Assembly: GCA_044225565.1 (NCBI GenBank)
Contig: JBGAIL010000154.1
Location: forward strand, 1-12,623
From: CAVXAE01 sp044225565
GTDB lineage: Bacteria > Pseudomonadota > Gammaproteobacteria > Steroidobacterales > Steroidobacteraceae
Reading direction: 5' to 3'
Length of the DNA stretch: 12,623 bases
The position numbers and the translations under genes were made by a program. This document shows, one piece after another, positions 1 through 5,679 of this stretch; within the stretch, counting starts at the first letter, position 1; each line of letters starts with the position of its first letter. Under the pieces are notes generated by a model. The model was not told the origin of the DNA. It saw only the letters and a list, made by a program, of their open reading frames with translations, and made no database searches.

Positions 1-358
1 TGAGATCGCAGTCCGCGAGCAGCGGTGCGGCAAGACCGTCGGGCCCGCCGATGAGGAAAGAGATGTCTCGGCCGTCCTGCATGCGCGATGCGAGCCATGT
101 GCTGAGATCGCGCGTGCGCATGCTCTTGCCGTGCTCGTCGAGCGCCACGACGTATTCGTCCTTGCGCAGCGCTGCGGCGATGCGCTGCGCCTCGGCCTCG
201 ACAGCCTGTTGCACCGTGCGCCCTGCGGAGCGGGCGCCCGGCTCGATCTCCACCAGTGAGAGCTTCAGCCCGCCCGTGAGGCGGCCGGCATAATCATCGA
301 ATGCTTCGCGCACCCAGCGCGGCATGCGGGTACCGACGGCGATTACGCGCAGACGCAT
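1..358 (-). CDS. rlmH: 23S rRNA (pseudouridine-1915-N3)-methyltransferase RlmH, 3' end outside window
   Basis: RlmH uses S-adenosylmethionine to methylate N3 of pseudouridine 1915 in helix 69 of 23S rRNA on assembled 70S ribosomes; it is a small cytoplasmic SPOUT-fold enzyme. The first 119 residues are present. The start MRLRVIAVGTRMPRWV matches the family N-terminus (E. coli MKLQLVAVGTKMPDWV), LDEHGK lies at 73-78, and the SAM-binding glycine loop IGGPDG at 103-108. The family is about 155 residues long, so roughly 36 C-terminal residues, including the end of the SPOUT knot, lie beyond the left edge. The ATG at 358 puts the family's first residue at position 1, and the nearby upstream ATG at 365 is out of frame. 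The gene follows rsfS by 17 bases, the usual order for this operon. Identification is firm; only the cut end is unseen. Confidence 0.96.
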   Translation of the reverse strand, partial: MRLRVIAVGTRMPRWVREAFDDYAGRLTGGLKLSLVEIEPGARSAGRTVQQAVEAEAQRIAAALRKDEYVVALDEHGKSMRTRDLSTWLASRMQDGRDISFLIGGPDGLAAPLLADCDL

Positions 359-375
359 CGGCCATGCCGCCGCGA

Positions 376-783
376 TCAGGCCTTCTTTTTCCTGACGGCG
401 CGCTTCTTCGGGGCGGCGGTGGCGGTATCGGTCTCCCAGAGCTTCTCGAGACCGTAGAACTCGCGCACGCGTGGCAGCATGACGTGCACCACCACGTCCT
501 GCAGGTCCACCAGCGCCCATTCCCCTTCGCGCGTGCCTTCCTGGCCGAGCGGGCGCACGCCTACGGCCTTCGCCTCCGCGACGACGCGGTCCGCGATGGA
601 GCGGACGTGGCGATCCGAGTTTCCGGAGGCAATGACCAGCGTGTCCGCGAAGTCGCTGACTCCGCGGACATCGAGAACCTTCACGTTGACGGCTTTCATG
701 TCATCGAGCGCGGTGGAGACCGCGGCCAGGAGGGGCGACGCACGCTCCTTCGCGCGGCGCGGGGCTCGAGTTGAAGGGGTCAT
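376..783 (-). CDS. rsfS: Ribosome silencing factor RsfS
   Basis: RsfS (Iojap/DUF143 family) binds ribosomal protein L14 on the 50S subunit and blocks joining to 30S, which lowers translation in stationary phase or starvation. The 135-residue product carries the family hallmarks: DVRGVSDFADTLVIASG at about 38-54, GNSDRHVRSIADRVV at 54-68, the strand region EWALVDLQDVVVHVM at 88-102, and FYGLEKLW at 109-116. The E. coli protein is 105 residues. The excess here is a roughly 20-residue Arg/Ala-rich N-terminus and a basic C-terminal tail (KKRAVRKKKA, 126-135). The ATG at 783 is used; no clear Shine-Dalgarno precedes it, and the internal ATG at residue 29 is too far in to be the start. It sits 24 bases after nadD and 17 before rlmH, consistent with one transcript. 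Confidence 0.95.
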   Translation of the reverse strand: MTPSTRAPRRAKERASPLLAAVSTALDDMKAVNVKVLDVRGVSDFADTLVIASGNSDRHVRSIADRVVAEAKAVGVRPLGQEGTREGEWALVDLQDVVVHVMLPRVREFYGLEKLWETDTATAAPKKRAVRKKKA

Positions 784-807
784 GTGGCGGGGGTGTTCTC
801 CAATGCG

Positions 808-1458
808 TCAGGGCTGGCGGGGAGCATAGCACCCCGTCTCGCGGATCAGCCTGCGCACCTCCTCCGGCACGAGGTAACGCGGATCCTGGCCGGCGACGAT
901 GAGCTGGCGCAGCTCCGTGGAGGAGATCTCGAGCTGGGTGACCGCGCGGACGTAGATGCGGCCCGCGGGCTTCTCGTGCAGGTCGCGGATGCCGCCGGTG
1001 CCCCGGTCCACCATCACCTCTCCCAGGGGACCCTGGGTGGGCGCCTTCCAGCCCGGCCGGTGCGCGACGACGATGTGCGCAAGATCGAGAAGCTCGCGCC
1101 AGCGGTGCCAGTTGGGCAGGCCCAGGAAGGCGTCCATGCCGAGCAGCAGGCACAGCGAGCGGTCGGGATGCTCCGCGCGCAGCTCGGTGAGCGTGTCGAC
1201 CGAATACGAGACGCCGGACCGGCGCACTTCGCGGTCGTCCACTACGAAGGCGGGCTGGCCGGCCACGGCCGCGCGCACCATGGCGACGCGATGCTCCGCG
1301 GCGGCATAGGTCTGGTCCCGGTGCGGGGGGCTGCCGGTGGGCATGAAGCGCACCTCTTCCAGGCCGAGCGACTGCCAGAGCTCGAACGCCGTGCGCAGGT
1401 GCCCGTAGTGGATGGGGTCGAACGTGCCGCCGAAGAGGCCGATGGGGGGTTGTGCCAT
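808..1458 (-). CDS. nadD: Nicotinate-nucleotide adenylyltransferase NadD
   Basis: NadD transfers AMP from ATP to nicotinate mononucleotide to give deamido-NAD, an essential step of NAD synthesis in the cytoplasm. The 216-residue product has the nucleotidyltransferase signature GGTFDPIHYGHL at 10-21, with the HxGH motif at His17-Gly19-His20, SPPHRD at 43-48, GMDAF at 107-111, and the second nucleotide-binding motif ISSTELR at 178-184. Length is normal. I chose the ATG at 1458 because it places the P-loop-like motif a few residues from the N-terminus, as in the family. A TTG at 1500 in the same frame overlaps the holA stop as TTGA and would add 14 residues (MREKAPDFGNNALP); neither start has a good Shine-Dalgarno. 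It lies between holA and rsfS on the same strand. Confidence 0.95.
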   Translation of the reverse strand: MAQPPIGLFGGTFDPIHYGHLRTAFELWQSLGLEEVRFMPTGSPPHRDQTYAAAEHRVAMVRAAVAGQPAFVVDDREVRRSGVSYSVDTLTELRAEHPDRSLCLLLGMDAFLGLPNWHRWRELLDLAHIVVAHRPGWKAPTQGPLGEVMVDRGTGGIRDLHEKPAGRIYVRAVTQLEISSTELRQLIVAGQDPRYLVPEEVRRLIRETGCYAPRQP

Positions 1459-1496
1459 AGGGAGCGCATTATTCCCGAAGTCCGGTGCTTTTTCCC

Positions 1497-2501
1497 TCAA
1501 CGCCGCGACAGCGGCAGCACCCGGCGCCCACAGATCTCCGCAGCCAGCAGGGCGAGCTCGTCCCAGGCGTTGCCCGAAAGGCGGCCCTTGATCATGCGGT
1601 CGGCCCGTGAGGCGCGCACGATCATGCGCCCGAAGTGCAGCTGCGAGGCCCGGCGCACCGCCTTGTCCAGCGCGGCGCTCTGCCGGCCCCAGGCTCGGGG
1701 ACGGGAGTCCGACAGCGGCGAGCTCGCGGCCCAGACATCCCGTGCTGCCTTGCTCAGCGACCAGAGCGCGAGGGTGGGCTCCACGCCCTCGCCCTGCAAG
1801 CCGTTCAGCATGCGCAGGGCCCGGGCGGCATCGCCCGAAAGCGCGGCCTCGCCGAGCTGGAATACATCGAAGCGCGCGCTGTCGGCGACGCTGGCGAGCA
1901 CGTCTTCGGTCGTCACCTTCTCGTCACGCACCATGAGCCTCAGCTTCTCGAGCTCCTGGTTCGCGGCGAGCAGGTTGCCTTCGGTGCGCTCGGCGAGAAT
2001 CTCCAGCGCCGCATCCGGCACGGAAAGCTTCAGCCGCGTGCATCGCGAGCGCAGCCACCCCACCATGCGGTCCGGGCCTACAGGCCACGCCTGTACCCAG
2101 GCGCCATGCGATTCCACGGCGCGTACCCATGCTGCGCTCTGCGCATCCCGATCGAGCCGGGGCGACAGGATGATCAGCAGCCGGTCTGGATCTTTCGCTT
2201 CCAGCAGCGCCGTGAGCGCCGCACCGCCGGCCACGCCAGGCTTGCCGGTGCCCAGACGAACCTCGACGATGCGTCGCTGCGCGAAGAGCGAAAGCGTGCT
2301 CGCAGAGTTGCGCACCTCGTTCCAGTCGGCGGCGCGCTCGATGAAGTGCGTCTCACGCTCTTCGAAACCCCTGGCGCGGGCCTGCGCGCGGATCGCATCC
2401 GCGGCCTCGCCGACGAGCAGCGGCTCGTCTCCGGAAACGAGATAGGCCGGCGCCAGCTGCTGTGCGAGATGGGCGGCGAGCGTATCGGGCGTGAGCTTCA
2501 A
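1497..2501 (-). CDS. holA: DNA polymerase III subunit delta HolA
   Basis: The delta subunit is the wrench of the clamp loader: it opens the beta sliding clamp so the tau/gamma-delta-delta' complex can load it on primed DNA. The 334-residue product compares with 343 in E. coli. Seen here: the family start TPDTLAAHL...AYLVSGDEPLLVGEAADAIR (5-38), the clamp-contact segment SLFAQRR at 71-77 (Leu72-Phe73 match the clamp-binding Leu-Phe pair of E. coli delta), TEGNLLAANQELEKLRLM at 173-190, and the C-terminal helical collar from about 210. The start is TTG at 2501; it aligns with the E. coli N-terminus to within one residue, and no ATG or GTG upstream fits. lptE, which usually precedes holA in gammaproteobacteria, is absent: the neighbour is a divergent HIT gene, so the operon promoter must lie at or near 2502-2602. 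Confidence 0.94.
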   Translation of the reverse strand: MKLTPDTLAAHLAQQLAPAYLVSGDEPLLVGEAADAIRAQARARGFEERETHFIERAADWNEVRNSASTLSLFAQRRIVEVRLGTGKPGVAGGAALTALLEAKDPDRLLIILSPRLDRDAQSAAWVRAVESHGAWVQAWPVGPDRMVGWLRSRCTRLKLSVPDAALEILAERTEGNLLAANQELEKLRLMVRDEKVTTEDVLASVADSARFDVFQLGEAALSGDAARALRMLNGLQGEGVEPTLALWSLSKAARDVWAASSPLSDSRPRAWGRQSAALDKAVRRASQLHFGRMIVRASRADRMIKGRLSGNAWDELALLAAEICGRRVLPLSRR

Positions 2502-2564
2502 GGGAGAGCGATCCAGGGCGGCGGCGCGGCAGCCCGGAGAGTGCCTGCGTCCGTCGGAATGCGC

Positions 2565-2570
2565 TAGAGT
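2565..2570 (+). promoter_or_regulatory. Candidate -10 box for the HIT/iminopeptidase transcript
   Basis: The 101-base gap between the divergent holA and HIT genes must hold the promoters for both. TAGAGT here matches 4 of 6 bases of the sigma-70 -10 consensus and lies 32 bases before the HIT ATG, giving a leader of about 26 bases. The best -35 at an 18-base spacing is GTGCCT (2541-2546), only 3 of 6, so the call is weak. No convincing box was found for holA on the other strand. Confidence 0.3.
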
Positions 2571-2602
2571 GCGGGGCTCCGAAATCCCACCGAGCCGTTG
2601 CC

Positions 2603-2947
2603 ATGCCCACCTTGTTCGAGCGCATCATCGCCGGGGAGCTGCCGGCCAAGATCGTGTACAAGGACGACCGCGTCACCGCCTTCCGCGACATCCGCCCGCG
2701 CGCGCCCACGCACATCCTCATCGTGCCGAACAAGGTCATCGAGACGGCCAACGACATCGCGGACGGGGACGAGGCCCTGATCGGGCACCTCTTCACCGTG
2801 GCACGCGATCTCGCGAAGCAGGAAGGCATCGCCGAGAAGGGCTACCGGCTCATCGTCAACTGCAACGAGCACGGCGGCCAGGAAGTGTTCCATCTGCATC
2901 TGCACCTGGTGGGCGGCAAGCCGCTGGGGCCGATGATCTCCGTCTGA
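2603..2947 (+). CDS. hinT: HIT-family nucleoside phosphoramidate/AMP-lysine hydrolase (HinT type)
   Basis: HinT-type proteins hydrolyse purine nucleoside phosphoramidates and acyl-adenylates, for example adenylated lysine left by lysyl-tRNA synthetase; they act as small cytoplasmic dimers. The 114-residue product is a single HIT domain: MPTLFERIIAGELPAKIVY at the N-terminus, HILIVPNK at 37-44, VNCNEHGGQEV at 85-95, and the histidine triad at His97, His99 and His101, with His99 the expected nucleophile, followed by LVGGKPLGPM. Length is normal. The N-terminal Cys-x-x-Cys zinc pair found in some family members is absent, as in many proteobacterial versions. The ATG at 2603 gives the family's N-terminus. 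The iminopeptidase follows after 17 bases, so the two are probably co-transcribed. The exact physiological substrate cannot be read from sequence. Confidence 0.92.
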   Translation: MPTLFERIIAGELPAKIVYKDDRVTAFRDIRPRAPTHILIVPNKVIETANDIADGDEALIGHLFTVARDLAKQEGIAEKGYRLIVNCNEHGGQEVFHLHLHLVGGKPLGPMISV

Positions 2948-2964
2948 CTTTCGAGAGCGTTCCC

Positions 2965-4134
2965 ATGAAAGACGAGCGACGCGGGCTGTACCCGCCGGCG
3001 AAGGCCTATCGCACCGGCCACCTGAAGGTCTCCGACCTGCACCAGATCTACTTCGAGGAGAGCGGCAATCCGCAAGGCAAGCCTGCCGTGTTCCTGCACG
3101 GCGGCCCGGGCGGCGCGACGGATCCGAAGATGCGCGGCTTCTTCGACCCGAAGCGCTACCGCATCGTGCTCTTCGACCAGCGCGGCTGCGGCAAGAGCAC
3201 GCCGAACGCGAGCCTGGTGGACAACACCACCTGGGATCTCGTCGCGGACATCGAGAAGCTGCGCGAGCACCTGGGCATCGGGAAATGGCTGGTGTTCGGC
3301 GGCTCGTGGGGCTCCACGCTCGCCCTCGCCTATGCGGAGAAGCATCCGGAGCGCGTCACGGAGCTGGTGCTGCGCGGCATCTTCCTGCTGCGGCCCTGGG
3401 AGCTGCAGTGGTTCTATCAGGACGAGCGCGGCGCGGCGATGATCTTCCCGGACCTGTGGAAGAGCTACGTCGAGGTGATCCCGGAAGCCGAGCGCGGCGA
3501 CATGATGAGCGCGTACTACCGCCGGCTGACCTCGAAGGACCGCAAGGAGCTCGAGCACGCCGCGGCGGCGTGGTCCATCTGGGAAAGCGCGACGAGCCAT
3601 CTGCATCTCAACGACGACTACGTCAAGAAGTTCGGGGATCCCACGTTCGCTGCGGCGTTCGCGCGCATCGAATGCCATTACTTCGTGAACGGCGGCTTCC
3701 TTTCGAGCCCGAACGAGCTCATCGAGAAGGTGGATCGCATCCGGCACATTCCGGCGGTGATCGTTCAGGGCCGGTATGACGTCGTCTGCCCCATGCGCAG
3801 CGCGTGGGAGCTGCACACCGCATGGCCGGAAGCGGATCTGCGAATCGTGCCGGATGCCGGCCATTCCGCGTTCGAGCCCGGCAACACGCACGAGCTGGTC
3901 ATGGCGACGGACCGGTTCGCGGGGAAAGCACGCCGGGTGGCCAGCAGGGCCGCGGCGCGCCCCAAGGCAACCGGCCCGTCCGGGAATGCGCGACGGGCGA
4001 GAGTCGCGAGCCGCAAACCCCGACCGACCCGGGCAGGAAAGTCCAGCAAGGCTGCGAAGCACGCGGTGACGGCGAAAAAGACGGCCAGCCGGACCAAAGC
4101 GAAATCGTCGGCGCGGCGCAATCGCTCTCGATGA
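2965..4134 (+). CDS. pip: Proline iminopeptidase (S33) with a basic C-terminal tail
   Basis: This alpha/beta-hydrolase removes N-terminal proline from peptides (EC 3.4.11.5) and lacks a signal peptide, so it should be cytoplasmic. Domain features: the oxyanion motif HGGPGG at 45-50, DQRGCGKSTP at 71-80, the nucleophile elbow GGSWGS with Ser114, the cap domain around 140-250, Asp272 in GRYDVVCP, and His300 in DAGHSAFEP, completing the triad. The catalytic body ends near residue 319, the usual length of the family (about 310-325). A further 70 residues, 320-389, consist mostly of Ala, Lys, Arg and Ser with repeated AKK/TAKK/SRT-type steps, like histone H1-like or AlgP/PhaF-type tails. The ATG at 2965 is preceded by GAGAG at a reasonable distance. 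The upstream open frame overlapping the HIT gene is not credible coding. The core assignment is firm; the role of the tail is unknown. Confidence 0.93.
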   Translation: MKDERRGLYPPAKAYRTGHLKVSDLHQIYFEESGNPQGKPAVFLHGGPGGATDPKMRGFFDPKRYRIVLFDQRGCGKSTPNASLVDNTTWDLVADIEKLREHLGIGKWLVFGGSWGSTLALAYAEKHPERVTELVLRGIFLLRPWELQWFYQDERGAAMIFPDLWKSYVEVIPEAERGDMMSAYYRRLTSKDRKELEHAAAAWSIWESATSHLHLNDDYVKKFGDPTFAAAFARIECHYFVNGGFLSSPNELIEKVDRIRHIPAVIVQGRYDVVCPMRSAWELHTAWPEADLRIVPDAGHSAFEPGNTHELVMATDRFAGKARRVASRAAARPKATGPSGNARRARVASRKPRPTRAGKSSKAAKHAVTAKKTASRTKAKSSARRNRSR

Positions 4135-4137
4135 ACT

Positions 4138-4210
4138 GCGCGGATCGTCCAGCGCATGCTCGCGATGGCGCGGCGTGCGCGCAGGCTTCCTTGCGGAAGT
4201 CGATCCGCGC
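4138..4210. repeat. Inverted repeat in the convergent intergenic gap
   Basis: GCGCGGATCG (4138-4147) is the exact reverse complement of CGATCCGCGC (4201-4210), a 10-base arm pair with a 53-base loop. Inside the loop a 5-base hairpin, CTTCC/GGAAG with loop TTGC, occupies 4186-4199. The 12-base palindrome CGCGCTAGCGCG (4206-4217) spans the amidohydrolase stop codon. The gap between the convergent genes is only 75 bases, so a two-way terminator is possible, but there is no T-run on either strand. Confidence 0.4.
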
Positions 4211-5625
4211 TAGCGCGCCCCGGGCTGCGGCAATGGAATGGGCTCGTGACGCGCGATGAACAGCCGGCCCTGCTCGACCTGGACGTAGCCATCCCGGATG
4301 ACCATGTCCACCTTCGCCAGATCCTGCAAGTTCTCGTCCGGGCGGCCGGAGACGATCGTGATGTCCGCGAGCTTCCCCGGCTCGAGCGTGCCGAGCCGAT
4401 CCCCCATGTCCAGCAGCTCTGCGCTCGTGCGGGTCGCGGCGACGAGGGCCTGCGGCACCGTATAGCCGAACTTGACGAACTGCTCGAGCTCGGCGATGTA
4501 TGAGGTCGGCAGCGTCTGGTACCAGTTCTCGATCAGATCCGTGCCGACGCCCATCGGGATGCCGGCCCGCCTCATCCGTCGGGCGACCTCCAGATTGTCC
4601 GCTTCCGAGAAGGTGAAGCGCCGCGAAGTGCTGTCGTAATAGTTGCCGAAGCGGTTGAAGATGATGATGTAGGTCAGCAGGGTCGGGTCCGAAGAGACCC
4701 CCTTCTGCTTCATCAGACGGATCGTCTCCTCCGTGCGCGGCAGGGGATGCTCGATCATGTCCACTCCGGCCTCCACGGCCCACTGGATGTAGAACGTCTC
4801 GCAGTCGCAGGTGACTTTCAGTCCGAGCGCGTGCGCTTCCTCGACGGCCGCGGACACCTCCTCCCTGCTGAAATGACTCGCGATCTTGATCAGATCCGCG
4901 CCGCGCTTGAACTGCGCCCTGACCGCCTCCCGCCACCCGTCGGGGCCGGATGCGACGTAGATGTCGCCTTCGGCGCGGTCGTTCAGATTGTCGCCGCCAC
5001 CATCGCCGTGCCCGCCGAGACCGGTGATCAGCTGTCCCGCCGCGAAGACTCGCGGCCCGGGAAGGCGATTGCGGCCGACCCACGCCTTCAGCAGGAACGG
5101 CACCTCCCCTTTGGAGGCCACGTCGCGGATGCTCGTGATACCGCTCTCGATGAAATATCGCAAATGATCGACGCCGCGCAGCGTGGCCTCCGACATGCTG
5201 TCGGCGAGCTCCCGACTGTCGTCCGCCGCCGGATAAGTGATGTGCGTGTGCAGATCGATCAGCCCGGGCAGCACCGTCTTTCCTGAAACGTCGACCACCC
5301 GCGCATCCGCCGGCCACCCGACAGCTGCAGGCTCGAGGACTTTTGCGATCCTGTTTCTGACGATCACCAGCGTGCCGGGCCTTGCCGGCGCGCCCGTGCC
5401 GTCGAAGATTCGCCCGCCCCGCAGGACCAGCGAGCCCGACGGTCCGGCCTTGCCGGGCTCCACGGGCACCCTGCGCGGATCGCTGCTCACCTCGGTGGCA
5501 GGTGACAGGAAACGCCACCGCTCCTGGCGGCTGACGGGCGCATCCTGCGCTAGCGTCTGCGCCCCCAGCATTGCGAAGACGGTGATCGACATTCCCTTCG
5601 CAAGGGATCTGGCATCGATTCTCAT
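4210..5625 (-). CDS. Exported amidohydrolase, prolidase/imidazolonepropionase type, with one altered metal ligand
   Basis: The 471-residue product belongs to the metal-dependent amidohydrolase superfamily; close relatives include Xaa-Pro dipeptidases and other amide hydrolases. A signal peptide is likely (hydrophobic MSITVFAMLGAQTLAQ, cleavage near 26), so it should work in the periplasm. An N-terminal strand region (about 66-120) precedes the TIM barrel, which opens with VLPGLIDLHTHIT: metal-binding His126 and His128. Lys247 in GADLIKI fits the bridging carboxylated lysine, His293 in IEHPL and Asp363 in GVGTD fit the remaining ligands, and LEPGKLADI marks the C-terminal sheet. The usual fourth-strand His is missing: where VxxHA is expected the protein has VTCDCETF (271-278). 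The ATG at 5625 has GGAG 6 bases upstream. The gene is the last of the minus-strand cluster, 54 bases after the S9 peptidase. Superfamily is firm; substrate is unknown. Confidence 0.87.
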   Translation of the reverse strand: MRIDARSLAKGMSITVFAMLGAQTLAQDAPVSRQERWRFLSPATEVSSDPRRVPVEPGKAGPSGSLVLRGGRIFDGTGAPARPGTLVIVRNRIAKVLEPAAVGWPADARVVDVSGKTVLPGLIDLHTHITYPAADDSRELADSMSEATLRGVDHLRYFIESGITSIRDVASKGEVPFLLKAWVGRNRLPGPRVFAAGQLITGLGGHGDGGGDNLNDRAEGDIYVASGPDGWREAVRAQFKRGADLIKIASHFSREEVSAAVEEAHALGLKVTCDCETFYIQWAVEAGVDMIEHPLPRTEETIRLMKQKGVSSDPTLLTYIIIFNRFGNYYDSTSRRFTFSEADNLEVARRMRRAGIPMGVGTDLIENWYQTLPTSYIAELEQFVKFGYTVPQALVAATRTSAELLDMGDRLGTLEPGKLADITIVSGRPDENLQDLAKVDMVIRDGYVQVEQGRLFIARHEPIPLPQPGAR

Positions 5626-5679
5626 GAGCGCTCCATGGAAGAACGATCGGTTGCGAGCCGCGACGGATCCCGGGCGGAC

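Noticed and set aside
784..2445. Open frame of 553 codons on the plus strand opposite nadD and holA
   Set aside because: Both opposite genes are well-conserved families in the correct operon order, so this is a shadow.
2491..2964. In-frame upstream extension of the iminopeptidase through the HIT gene
   Set aside because: The extension is Arg/His-rich shadow of the HIT frame; the family N-terminus starts at the ATG at 2965.
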